DNA from: Cyanobacteria bacterium CG_2015-22_32_23
GTDB lineage: Bacteria > Cyanobacteriota > Cyanobacteriia > Cyanobacteriales > Cyanobacteriaceae
Reading direction: 5' to 3'
Length of the DNA: 64,000 nucleotides
Assembly (NCBI GenBank): GCA_009993045.1
Contig: JAACUG010000069.1
Span: 29,539 to 93,538, forward strand
Shown here piece by piece: positions 36,054-43,609 of this stretch. The position numbers and the translations under genes are program-made. Each line of letters starts with the position of its first letter. The first letter of the stretch is position 1. Under the pieces are notes generated by a model. That model was not told the origin of the DNA. It saw only the letters and a program-made list of their open reading frames with translations, and did not search any database.

Positions 36054-36068
36054 TAGTAACTGATGTTA

Positions 36069-36113
36069 CCTTAGTTCGATGGTTTGAATATCTGATTTAG
36101 GAAGATTTCAGGT
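36069..36113 (-). repeat. Dispersed 45-bp element, copy 3
   Basis: TTCGATGGTTTGAATATCTG and onwards to TTTCAGGT matches copies at 8051, 19868 and 39159 with a few changes. No heptad array is attached. Confidence 0.7.
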
Positions 36114-36215
36114 AAATATTAAAGCAAATTAAAACTTAACATTTGAATGAGTGCGTAATGAACATTGGTGATTTTAAAGAAGAATGAAACAATATTTTCC
36201 CTAAAGCACTGATTT

Positions 36216-36236
36216 GGTGGGCGATGCCCACCCTAC
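36216..36236. repeat. Dispersed hairpin repeat with CCCTAC tail (copy 4)
   Basis: GGTGGGC-GAT-GCCCACC followed by CTAC; perfect 7-bp stem. Lies between the psbJ terminator and the end of convergent ndhH. Confidence 0.7.
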
Positions 36237-36265
36237 AAAATTGATTTTATTCTATCAGCTTCTAA

Positions 36266-37450
36266 TTATCTGTCAACAGATCCCATAATCACATCAATAC
36301 TACCAAGAATTGCCATAATATCAGCAACTTTAACACCTCGGAGTAAGTGAGGAAGAATCTGTAAATTATTAAAATCAGGGGCGCGGATTTTCCAACGCCA
36401 AGGAAAGACATCGTTATTACCAACAATAAATATGCCTAACTCACCTTTACCGCTTTCAAGGCGTACATAATGTTCTCCTGATGGTATTTTGAAAGTAGGA
36501 GCAACTTTTTTAGCAATATATTGATACTCAAAGTTATTCCATTCTGATTTTTTACCCTCTTGAAGTCTTTTGGCTTCTAAATTCTCGTAAGCACCACCCG
36601 GCAAACCTTTTAATGCTTGACGAATAATTTTAACTGATTCACGCATTTCTCGAATACGAACAATATAACGGGAAAAACAATCTCCAGAGGTTTCCCATTG
36701 TACATCCCAGTCGAAATCGTCGTAACATTCATAGTGATCAACTTTGCGTAAATCCCATTTGACTCCCGAAGCTCGTAACATAGGACCAGATAAACCCCAG
36801 TTGATAGCTTGTTCACGGGTAATAGTACCTAAGCCTTCAACTCGCTTACGAAAAATGGGGTTATTGGTGATTAATTTCTCATATTCATCAACTTTAGGTA
36901 GAAAATAATCGCAAAAATCTTCACATTTATCCACCCAACCATAAGGTAAATCAACGGCAACACCACCGATACGGAAATAGTTATTATTGATTAAACGCAT
37001 TCCTGTGGCTGCTTCCCACAAATCATAAATCATCTCTCTTTCACGGAAGATATAGAAAAAGGGAGTTTGAGCGCCAACGTCTGCTAAAAAAGGGCCAAGC
37101 CAAAGTAAATGATTAGCAATACGATTTAATTCCAACATGATTACTCGAATATACTGAGCTCGTTTTGGCACTTCAATATCCGCTAACTTTTCTGGTGCAT
37201 TGACGGTGATGGCTTCGTTAAACATTCCCGCCGCATAATCCCAACGACTAACATAAGGTACATACATTACGTTAGTACGATTTTCGGCGATTTTTTCCAT
37301 GCCACGATGAAGATAACCAATAACTGGCTCACAATCCACTACGTCTTCACCATCAAGGGTGACAATTAGTCTTAAAACCCCGTGCATAGAAGGGTGATGA
37401 GGACCCATATTAAGAACCATTGGTTCTGTTCTAGTTTCGATTTTAGCCAT
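36266..37450 (-). CDS. ndhH: NAD(P)H-quinone oxidoreductase subunit H
   Basis: A 394-residue 49-kDa-type subunit of NDH-1. It lies in the peripheral arm at the quinone site and serves respiration and cyclic electron flow in thylakoids. [17 protein letters not shown] (13-29), the block from [18 protein letters not shown] (39-56), [13 protein letters not shown] [11 protein letters not shown] and the C-terminal IMGSVDR are diagnostic. Length matches cyanobacterial NdhH. It is alone here; other ndh genes are elsewhere, apart from ndhS at 17.5 kb. Confidence 0.97.
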   Translation of the reverse strand: MAKIETRTEPMVLNMGPHHPSMHGVLRLIVTLDGEDVVDCEPVIGYLHRGMEKIAENRTNVMYVPYVSRWDYAAGMFNEAITVNAPEKLADIEVPKRAQYIRVIMLELNRIANHLLWLGPFLADVGAQTPFFYIFREREMIYDLWEAATGMRLINNNYFRIGGVAVDLPYGWVDKCEDFCDYFLPKVDEYEKLITNNPIFRKRVEGLGTITREQAINWGLSGPMLRASGVKWDLRKVDHYECYDDFDWDVQWETSGDCFSRYIVRIREMRESVKIIRQALKGLPGGAYENLEAKRLQEGKKSEWNNFEYQYIAKKVAPTFKIPSGEHYVRLESGKGELGIFIVGNNDVFPWRWKIRAPDFNNLQILPHLLRGVKVADIMAILGSIDVIMGSVDR

Positions 37451-37621
37451 AAAGCTGATATTTTAATGGTTAAATTAATATTTCTTGACAAGTTATCAAT
37501 GTCAATGTGCGATCAATTTTTAGTAACAATTTGTTTACTTTTCTTAAACTATCACATATTATTTAATTTTAAGTTAAAATCAGATACTTAATCATATTAA
37601 AATAATAAGCACTTATACTTA

Positions 37622-37771
37622 ATGAAAACTCAAGTTAAAAATACAAACTATAATATAGAACAGTTACAAAAAGCCTATCAAGCAGATCAACAACTAAAGT
37701 ACATGAGTTTAGAAGCAGAATTACAGTTACTTTTGCATCAAATTCAAGCAAATAAAAATAATAATAATTGA
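37622..37771 (+). CDS. Small conserved-looking helical protein upstream of pdxJ
   Basis: A 49-residue hydrophilic peptide from ATG 37622 to TGA 37771. It is rich in Q, L and E, with AYQADQQLKYMSLEAELQLL forming an amphipathic helix and an asparagine run at the end. No membrane segment. Its codon pattern looks coding and it has its own start after an AT-rich leader. Similar short proteins exist in cyanobacteria, but I cannot name it. Confidence 0.55.
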   Translation: MKTQVKNTNYNIEQLQKAYQADQQLKYMSLEAELQLLLHQIQANKNNNN

Positions 37772-37927
37772 TAATCGCCCCAAGTTTTGCCCCCCAACCC
37801 CCAACTTTAGGGGAGTAACATGAAGCATAATCTCTTCAAAATCTCCAAAATTGATAATTTTGCGGTATAATTCAGGAAAAACTCCCCAGAATTGGAGTTA
37901 GGGGCTTATTGAAAAGGAGAACAAACA

Positions 37928-38650
37928 TTGTTAACATTAGGGGTTAATATTGACCATGTAGCGACTATTCGTCAAGCTAGACGTACCGTTGAACCAGATC
38001 CCATAGCGGCGGCTGTATTAGCAGAGTTAGCTGGTGCTGATGGTATCACAGCTCATTTACGAGAAGATAGACGACATATTCAAGATCGGGATGTTCGTAT
38101 TCTACGAGAAACGGTCCGTACTCACTTAAATCTCGAAATGGCCGCTACCGAAGAAATGATTGCCATCGCCTTAAAGATAAAACCCGATTATGTAACCTTA
38201 GTACCTGAAAAAAGGGAAGAAGTGACTACCGAAGGTGGAATAGATATTGTTAAAAACCTTGACAAATTTACTTTTGTTGTGGATAAATTACAGAGTGCCG
38301 ATATTCCCGTTAGTTGGTTTATTGACGCAGATGAAAAACAAATCGAAGCAGCCGCAAAAACTCAAGCAAAATTCATCGAGTTGCACACGGGAAAATACGC
38401 CGATGCAGTTAATGGTGAGACAATTCAGAAAGAATTTATTACTTTACAAAAAGGCACAAAACAGGCTTTAGAATTAGGGTTAAGGGTAAATGCAGGACAC
38501 GGTTTAACCTATTGGAATGTTTATCCAGTGGCTTGTATTGAAGGAATAGAAGAATTAAATATCGGACATAGTATAATTAGTAGAGCAGTTTTAGTTGGTT
38601 TAGAACGTGCCGTTAAAGAAATGAAATTGGCTATAAAAAATCAACTATAA
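37928..38650 (+). CDS. pdxJ: Pyridoxine 5'-phosphate synthase
   Basis: A 240-residue TIM-barrel enzyme that condenses 1-deoxyxylulose 5-phosphate with 3-amino-2-oxopropyl phosphate to pyridoxine phosphate (DXP-dependent vitamin B6 route). The start is TTG 37928, since the family begins [19 protein letters not shown] and AAAAGGAGA lies 8-14 bp upstream. [14 protein letters not shown] (43-56), [14 protein letters not shown] (96-109) and [11 protein letters not shown] near 198 are conserved. GC-rich CCCC/GGGG repeat fragments lie just upstream (37780-37910). Confidence 0.95.
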   Translation: MLTLGVNIDHVATIRQARRTVEPDPIAAAVLAELAGADGITAHLREDRRHIQDRDVRILRETVRTHLNLEMAATEEMIAIALKIKPDYVTLVPEKREEVTTEGGIDIVKNLDKFTFVVDKLQSADIPVSWFIDADEKQIEAAAKTQAKFIELHTGKYADAVNGETIQKEFITLQKGTKQALELGLRVNAGHGLTYWNVYPVACIEGIEELNIGHSIISRAVLVGLERAVKEMKLAIKNQL

Positions 38651-38684
38651 ATTTATCATTTTTTAGTAACAATACAATCAATTT

Positions 38685-39017
38685 ATGACTACTTATTATT
38701 ATCTTGTCGCTAGTGAAAAATTCCTAACCAGTGATACTGAAAACTTACACGAAATTTTAGACGAAAAACACAGAGTCTATAAAGAAAAAAATCAAGAGAT
38801 TGACTTTTGGTTTATTAAACAACCTGCTTTTTTAGATGCACCAGAATTGAAGGAAATAAAGGCTAAATGTCCTCAACCTTCCGCCGCAATTGTTTCTTTA
38901 AATAAACAGTGGATTACCTTCTTAAAATTGCGTTTAGAATACGTTATCACTGGTGAATTTAACGCACCTTCAGACACCATCCCCGATGCGATCGCATCTT
39001 TAGCCGTAGCAGTTTAA
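38685..39017 (+). CDS. ycf54: Ycf54 family protein (Mg-protoporphyrin ester cyclase partner)
   Basis: A 110-residue protein with TTYYYLVASEKFL (2-14), the block EIDFWFIKQPAFLDAPEL and PAAAIVSLN-like PSAAIVSLNKQWITFLKLRL. Ycf54 binds AcsF and is needed for the oxygen-dependent ring-E cyclase step of chlorophyll synthesis. It follows pdxJ by 34 bp, so they may share a transcript. HIP1 at 38988 overlaps the 3' end. Confidence 0.9.
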   Translation: MTTYYYLVASEKFLTSDTENLHEILDEKHRVYKEKNQEIDFWFIKQPAFLDAPELKEIKAKCPQPSAAIVSLNKQWITFLKLRLEYVITGEFNAPSDTIPDAIASLAVAV

Positions 39018-39158
39018 AAAAGTTACCCAAGTTTTTTGGGCTGATAACCGTTTAAACCCTCTGGAGAGAATTTCACCTGCCTTTCTAAATGCCATAGAGG
39101 TTGGTAAAAAGATCTCTCCCCGTGCCAGTGATAGAAAAGGGCAAAGGGTAAAGGGATT

Positions 39159-39207
39159 AAACCTGAAACCTACCTAAATCAGATATTCAAACCATCGAAA
39201 TGAGGTT
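39159..39207 (+). repeat. Dispersed 45-bp element, copy 4, preceded by heptads
   Basis: AAACCTGAAACCTACCTAAA, then GATATTCAAACCATCGAA and TGAGGTT. Immediately to its left is GGGCAAAGGGTAAAGGGATT (39139-39158), the reverse complement of the CCCTTTG heptads next to copy 1. The two features therefore form one composite element. Confidence 0.8.
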
Positions 39208-39208
39208 T

Positions 39209-40153
39209 TTATTTATCGTCAGATATAAAATTAACCACTCCTTCATCCCCGTCAATTTCCACTAAACCGCCCACAGGCAAACAAGCATTAACGCCGTCAT
39301 GACCAAAAGGTAATTCGCTGATGATTGGTATGTTAAAATCTGAGAGACGATCTTTTAATACTTCAAAATAAGTTAAGCTGGGAATACCATCAGGAGCATT
39401 ACAACCGCTAAACCTACCTAGAATAATACCTTTTACCCGTTGAAAAATACCCATTAACCGCCATTGGGTTAACATCCTATCAAGACGATAAGGCGCTTCT
39501 TGGACATCTTCTAAGGCTAAAATTACATCATCAAAATTAGGACAAATGGGAGTTGCTAATAAGTGAGTTGCTACGGTTAAATTAGCAGGTAAAAGCCTTC
39601 CCCTTGCCTTACCTCCACCCCAACCATGGCCTTCTAAGGGGGATAAAGGTTTTCCTTCAAGATAGTCAAATAAGCGTTTTAATGACCTTTCTGGCTCTTG
39701 AGATATAGTAGTTAAAACTGCACCATGAACACTTATAATTCTTTGATTATATAAACTCCACAGAAGGCTAGTAACATCAGAAAAACCGATTAACCATTTA
39801 GGCTGAGGAATTGTCTCCCATTGCCAATTTTCTAATAATCTTGCGCCACCATAACCACCTCTAACGCAAATAATACCTTTATATTCTGGATTTTGCCATG
39901 CTTTTTTTAAGGCTTGACGGCGAATTTCATCTTTTCCTGCTAAATAACCTTCTCTATCTTGATAATTTTCTTCCAAAATCAGATTATAACCATTCTTACG
40001 CCAAACCTCGACACCTTCTTCAAATTTTTCTTTTTCTTTGTCTCTTAATGTGCCACTAGGAGCGATGGCTAATAAAGAATCACCTTTTTGTAATGGTAGT
40101 GGTAATAACATAAATTTATTCAGATCTAGGTTAAGTATAGTTAAGACTAACAT
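39209..40153 (-). CDS. ldcA: LD-carboxypeptidase (S66 family)
   Basis: A protein of 314 residues, or 300 if ATG 40111 is the true start, which fits the family better (LLPLPLQKGDSLLAIAPSGT begins the domain). S66 peptidases cut the terminal D-alanine from muropeptide tetrapeptides during peptidoglycan recycling. GGYGGARLLENW and the nucleophile serine in WLIGFSDVTSLLW are visible, with the later E and H of the Ser-Glu-His triad in the LALEDVQEAPYRLDRML and PFGHDG regions. Its upstream side is the GC-rich repeat array beginning near 40190. Confidence 0.87.
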   Translation of the reverse strand: MLVLTILNLDLNKFMLLPLPLQKGDSLLAIAPSGTLRDKEKEKFEEGVEVWRKNGYNLILEENYQDREGYLAGKDEIRRQALKKAWQNPEYKGIICVRGGYGGARLLENWQWETIPQPKWLIGFSDVTSLLWSLYNQRIISVHGAVLTTISQEPERSLKRLFDYLEGKPLSPLEGHGWGGGKARGRLLPANLTVATHLLATPICPNFDDVILALEDVQEAPYRLDRMLTQWRLMGIFQRVKGIILGRFSGCNAPDGIPSLTYFEVLKDRLSDFNIPIISELPFGHDGVNACLPVGGLVEIDGDEGVVNFISDDK

Positions 40154-40515
40154 TTAAAGCTCAACTTTAATTCGTCAACTCTGGTTCGTCTCCACCCTCC
40201 AACTCTTCGCTTCCCTACCCCCAACTCTGGTTCGCCCCCCGGCCCCCAATTCTGGTTCGCCCCCCGGCCCCCAATTCTGGGGGAGTAAGATAGATTAAAA
40301 GTCCCCAAACTTGGGGATTTAGGGGCGATTCCCCAACTCTGGGGGAGTAAGATAGATGGAAGTCCCCAAACTTGGGGATTTAGGGGCGATTCCCCAACTC
40401 TGGGGGAGTAAGATAGATGGAAGTCCCCAAACTTGGGGATTTAGGGGCGTAATTCAAGTCCCGATACTTGAACAGGGGATTTATAATAGTTAGAGATATT
40501 TAATAACAAAAAAAT
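40154..40515. repeat. GC-rich palindromic repeat array A
   Basis: From about 40190 to 40455 runs a direct repeat built from two palindromes: CCCCAACTCTGGGGGAG, the spacer TAAGATAGATGGAAG, then TCCCCAAACTTGGGGATTTA and GGGGCG. Two units (40331-40391 and 40392-40452) are identical with a period of 61 bp; the unit before is slightly changed. At 40161-40189 lies a 29-bp copy of the end of the DUF559 gene (see 41688-41716). The array separates ldcA from the Uma2 gene. Confidence 0.85.
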
Positions 40516-41076
40516 ATGGGCAATTTAACATTATCTCGTAAAAAATTTGACATTGAAGAATATCATCAAATTATTAATATTGGTATTTTCAAAGAAGATT
40601 ATACGATTGAATTAATTAAAGGAGAAATATTTGAAATGTCACCTGTGGGATTTAAACACGCCTCTTGTGTTAATAAATTAAATCAATTTTTTAGTTTACA
40701 ATTTGGTCATGAAGTAATTATCAGTGTTCAAAATCCTATTAAATTAAATAATAATTCTGAACCACAACCAGATTTAGTTTTATTAAAACCACGAGAAGAT
40801 TTTTATGGAACTCAACACCCAACCCCTGATGATATTTTTTTGTTAATAGAAGTCGCTGACAGCAGTATTGAATATGATCGTAATGTAAAATTACCCATTT
40901 ATGCCGAAAGTAAAATTCAAGAGGTTTGGTTAATAGATTTAAATCAAAATTTTTTAGAGACATATAAAAATCCTGAAGCAAATTATTACCAAAATATGCA
41001 AAAACTATCAAATAATAATATTGTTACTTTAAATTTTCCTCATAAAATCGATATTAATGTCAATAATTTATTTTAG
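40516..41076 (+). CDS. Uma2 family (DUF820) endonuclease-like protein
   Basis: A 186-residue protein of the Uma2/DUF820 family, a PD-(D/E)xK-type fold expanded in cyanobacteria. FDIEEYHQIINIGIF near 12, IELIKGEIFEMSP (31-43), SEPQPDLVLLKPR (about 79-91) with the motif aspartate, and IFLLIEVADSSIEYD (about 105-119) with glutamate, followed by KIQEVWLIDL, are visible. Nuclease activity is presumed only; the biological role is unknown. It is bounded by GC-rich repeat arrays on both sides, as if a cassette. Confidence 0.82.
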   Translation: MGNLTLSRKKFDIEEYHQIINIGIFKEDYTIELIKGEIFEMSPVGFKHASCVNKLNQFFSLQFGHEVIISVQNPIKLNNNSEPQPDLVLLKPREDFYGTQHPTPDDIFLLIEVADSSIEYDRNVKLPIYAESKIQEVWLIDLNQNFLETYKNPEANYYQNMQKLSNNNIVTLNFPHKIDINVNNLF

Positions 41077-41320
41077 GGGCGTAATCCCAGTCTCCCCCCG
41101 GCCCCCAACTCTGGGGGAGTAAGATAGATTTAGGGGCGTATTAAGTCCCCAAACTTGGGGATTTAGGGGCGTAATCCCAGTCTCCCCCCGGCCCCCAATT
41201 CTGGGGGAGTAAGATAGATTTAAGTCCCCAAACTTGGGGATTTAGGGGCGTAATTTAAGTTCGCCCCCCGGCCCCCAACTCTGGGGGAGTAAGATAGATT
41301 TAGGGGCGTATTTAAGAGCA
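41077..41320. repeat. GC-rich palindromic repeat array B
   Basis: Three units of the same repeat family as array A, here with the longer first half CCCCCCGGCCCCCAACTCTG and GGGGCGTAATCCCAGTCT between units. It fills the gap between the Uma2 and DUF559 genes. Confidence 0.85.
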
Positions 41321-41338
41321 TAAAAAAGGTACATATTT

Positions 41339-41698
41339 ATGAATAGCATTAGAGGCACAACCAAAGAAATTGAAGAAGCAGCCAAAAGATTAAGAACAAA
41401 TTTGACTCAGGCTGAGGCTTTGTTATGGCATAGATTACGAGGAAAACAGTTAAATGGTTTAAAATTTCGCTGTCAACATCCTGTGGGTAATTTCATTCTT
41501 GATTTTTATTGCCCTTCTTTAAAATTAGTCATTGAAATTGATGGTAATTCTCATGACGATCGCCAAGAATATGATCAATTTAGAACTAATGAACTCTCTT
41601 TATACGGTTATCAAGTCATCAGATTTACTAACGAAGAGGTTTTTAATGACATTGAAAAAGTACTAGCAAAAATTATGGCGATCGCTTCTCAACTTTAA
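41339..41698 (+). CDS. DUF559 (Vsr-like) endonuclease-like protein
   Basis: A 119-residue DUF559 protein related to very-short-patch repair endonucleases. LRTNLTQAEALLWHRLRG (18-35), FRCQHPVGNFILDFYCPS (44-61) with the metal-site aspartate, LVIEIDGNSHDD (64-75) with E-x-D, and GYQVIRFTNEEVFND near 91 are typical. Its function is unknown; such genes often accompany mobile DNA. It lies between repeat arrays B and C. Its last codons and the next 20 bp are duplicated at 40161-40189. Confidence 0.85.
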   Translation: MNSIRGTTKEIEEAAKRLRTNLTQAEALLWHRLRGKQLNGLKFRCQHPVGNFILDFYCPSLKLVIEIDGNSHDDRQEYDQFRTNELSLYGYQVIRFTNEEVFNDIEKVLAKIMAIASQL

Positions 41699-41870
41699 TT
41701 CGTCAACTATGGTTCGCCCCCCGGCCCCCAACTCTGGGGGAGTAAGATAGATTGAAGTCCCCACACTTGGGGATTTAGGGGCGTAATTCAAGTTTGCCCC
41801 CCGGCCCCCAACTTTGGGGGAGTAAGATAGATTAAAAGTCCCCATATTTGGGGATTTAGAGGCGTGTTTA
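41699..41870. repeat. GC-rich palindromic repeat array C
   Basis: Two units of the CCCCAACT(C/T)TGGGGGAG ... GTCCCCA(C/T)A(C/T)TTGGGGATTTA family with GGGGCG or AGGCG joins. It lies between DUF559 and the first pilin-like gene, ending about 110 bp before the latter's start. Confidence 0.85.
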
Positions 41871-41983
41871 GAAGCAGATAAAAAAAGTTTTGAAAGGGTG
41901 ATAGGTTTTTGATCTAACTTGGGTAAGGTATAAATATCGAAAAAGAAAAAACTTTAAAAATAACTCTCACAGGAGAAAAAGTC

Positions 41984-42493
41984 ATGAAACCCGAAGTAAC
42001 TTTAAAATATTTATCTTACCTCCGCAACAAAAAAAATCAAGAAGAAGGTTTTACCTTAATTGAACTCTTAGTCGTAGTAATTATCATCGGTGTCCTCGCT
42101 GCCGTTGCTCTTCCTAACCTTTTAGGACAAGTCGGTAAAGCTAGAGAAACAGAATTGAAAAACGCCGTAGGTACTGTAAACCGTTCTCAACAAGCCTATC
42201 ACTTTGAACGTCAAACCTTTGCACCAGCTGTTAGTTACTTAGGTATAGTTATCCCCGGTGAATACCTCACCAATGCTAGTAGTATGGGTATCTCTGGCGG
42301 TGTAGGTAGTGCTACCAATATTTCTGAAAATACTAACTCAGCTAACGATGGTACTCGTGCCTTCTCAGGACGTATTGATCATAGTGGTGGTACATATACT
42401 CAGATTTTATGTATTAGTGATGGTATTACTGACGTTGGTACCGTACCTTCTGGTACTGGTACTTGTGCTGGTGGTACTAAAGAAATACGATAA
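41984..42493 (+). CDS. Type IV pilin-like protein 1
   Basis: A 169-residue prepilin. A 22-residue leader ends in G22 before F23, and the mature end starts FTLIELLVVVIIIGVLAAVA with E27 as the +5 glutamate, so the prepilin peptidase PilD should process it. The long alpha-1 helix continues to GKARETELKNAVGTVNRSQQ. The C-terminal part is rich in G, S and T and ends with a cysteine pair (LCISDG and GTCAGG), which may form the D-loop disulfide. It is a GFTLIELLVV/KARE-type PilA or minor pilin. A good ribosome site (CAGGAGAAA) precedes the ATG. A terminator follows at 42572. Confidence 0.92.
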   Translation: MKPEVTLKYLSYLRNKKNQEEGFTLIELLVVVIIIGVLAAVALPNLLGQVGKARETELKNAVGTVNRSQQAYHFERQTFAPAVSYLGIVIPGEYLTNASSMGISGGVGSATNISENTNSANDGTRAFSGRIDHSGGTYTQILCISDGITDVGTVPSGTGTCAGGTKEIR

Positions 42494-42571
42494 CAATTAC
42501 TTGATTCAATTGGGTTAATATTTTTAAATAATCACAATTCAATCAGAATAAGTACTTCCTTAGCCTCTAAA

Positions 42572-42595
42572 TCCCCAACTATGGGGACTTTTTTT
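42572..42595 (+). terminator. Rho-independent terminator after pilin gene 1
   Basis: TCCCCA-ACTA-TGGGGA followed by CTTTTTTT. It is the same hairpin type as the RTX gene terminator at 26252 and a member of the repeat family of arrays A-C. Confidence 0.75.
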
Positions 42596-42699
42596 GTACC
42601 TAAAAATGAAGGTAGGGGGAGTTTAATCGATTTTACATCGCCCCTAAATCCCCAAGTTTGGGGACTTGAATCTCTCTTACTCCCCCCTTACTCCCCCAG

Positions 42700-42890
42700 A
42701 ATTGGGGGCAGGGGGCGAACCCAGAATTGGGGGCAGGGGGCGAACCCAGAATTGAGGGCAGAGCGAACCCAGAATTGAGGGCAGAGCGAACCCAGAGTTG
42801 GGGCAGAGCGAACCAGATTTGAGGGCAGAGCGAACCCAGAGTTGGGGCAGAGCGAACCAGAATTGGGGGCAGGGGGGCAAACCAGAATTG
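42700..42890 (+). repeat. G-rich degenerate tandem repeat (array D)
   Basis: About eight units of CCAGAATTGGGGGCAGGGGG or shorter forms (GAGGGCAGAGCGAACC). Four runs of five G occur at 42704-42708, 42711-42715, 42729-42733 and 42736-42740, and further runs near 42865-42877. The G-rich strand is the coding strand of the pilin genes. It may form G-quadruplex structure; this is inference. Confidence 0.75.
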
Positions 42891-43009
42891 AAGACGGAAG
42901 ACTTAAAAATAAATTTCTGATTTTTGACTTTGCTTTTGGGTAAAAAAAAAGATAGATTTTATGTCGATTTAGGGAAAGATGTCCTTAGCAATTATCTACA
43001 GTAGGGATT

Positions 43010-43540
43010 ATGTTTAAACTTCTTTGGAAAGTAATTATTAACCAACGACAACAACAAAATAAAGGTTTTACTTTAATTGAGCTTTTAGTTGTGGTTATTA
43101 TTGTGGGGATTTTAGCCGCAGTGGCGTTGCCTAATCTTGTGGCACAAGTGGGAAAAGCGAGAGAGTCTGAGGCGAAAAATGCTCTGGGTACGGTGGCAAG
43201 ATCCCAAATGGCTTATCATTGGGAAAATCAAGTTTTTTGTTGCGGCGGTGCTACTTCTACAGAGATACTTAACAATATAGGGGCTGTAACTAACAGTAAA
43301 TATATCACTACTTGGACTTTTGATACCACTGATTTATCGAATCAAGTTAGTTTTAATATTACTAATAATAATTGGCAAACAGATGTTACTAGAGGATATT
43401 CTGGAGGAGTATTTTTTAGTAGTAGTTCAGTAAATGCTTATCAAACGATTTTATGTCAAAGTCTCCAACCAGCGAATACGACTACCCAACCCGTGTTAAC
43501 AGATCCTGTCTGTGGCACTGACGGTTATAAGTTAAGATAA
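43010..43540 (+). CDS. Type IV pilin-like protein 2
   Basis: A 176-residue prepilin with leader ending G19, mature start FTLIELLVVVIIVGILAAVA and +5 glutamate E24. The following helix GKARESEAKNALGTVARSQM closely resembles pilin 1 (KARETELKNAVGTVNRSQQ), so the two are paralogues, but their C-terminal domains differ widely. Cysteines occur in FCCGGA, ILCQSL and DPVCGTDGYKLR. It lies 516 bp behind pilin 1, after the G-rich repeat, and has its own promoter region. Confidence 0.92.
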   Translation: MFKLLWKVIINQRQQQNKGFTLIELLVVVIIVGILAAVALPNLVAQVGKARESEAKNALGTVARSQMAYHWENQVFCCGGATSTEILNNIGAVTNSKYITTWTFDTTDLSNQVSFNITNNNWQTDVTRGYSGGVFFSSSSVNAYQTILCQSLQPANTTTQPVLTDPVCGTDGYKLR

Positions 43541-43609
43541 TTGCTTAAATAAATTTTACCATAACTTTTCATAAAGGATAGTGCTAGGTTTAATGGTGGG
43601 AATATATAT

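Larger units (their letters stand above)
42494..43009. other. 516-bp gap with terminator, repeats and G-rich tract
   Basis: Contents in order: the terminator hairpin at 42572; one more unit of the GC-rich repeat in inverted orientation (about 42637-42698); a second, different tandem repeat of 20-25 bp with GGGGGCAGGGGGCGAACCCA and its decayed forms GGGCAGAGCGAACC (42700-42890); then the presumed promoter of the second pilin gene. Open frames across it are repeat-derived and not accepted. Confidence 0.7.

Noticed and set aside
36610..36816. Minus-strand frame inside ndhH, and similar frames inside bioB, glyA, ndb, raf1 and others
   Set aside because: Each lies wholly inside a well-recognised gene in another frame, without its own motifs or ribosome site.
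40190..41870. CRISPR array
   Set aside because: The units are whole-length tandem copies (61 bp period) without variable spacers, and no cas gene is present.
42581..42880. Open frames on both strands in the gap between the pilin genes
   Set aside because: They follow the G-rich tandem repeat and terminator region and have only repeat-derived residues.
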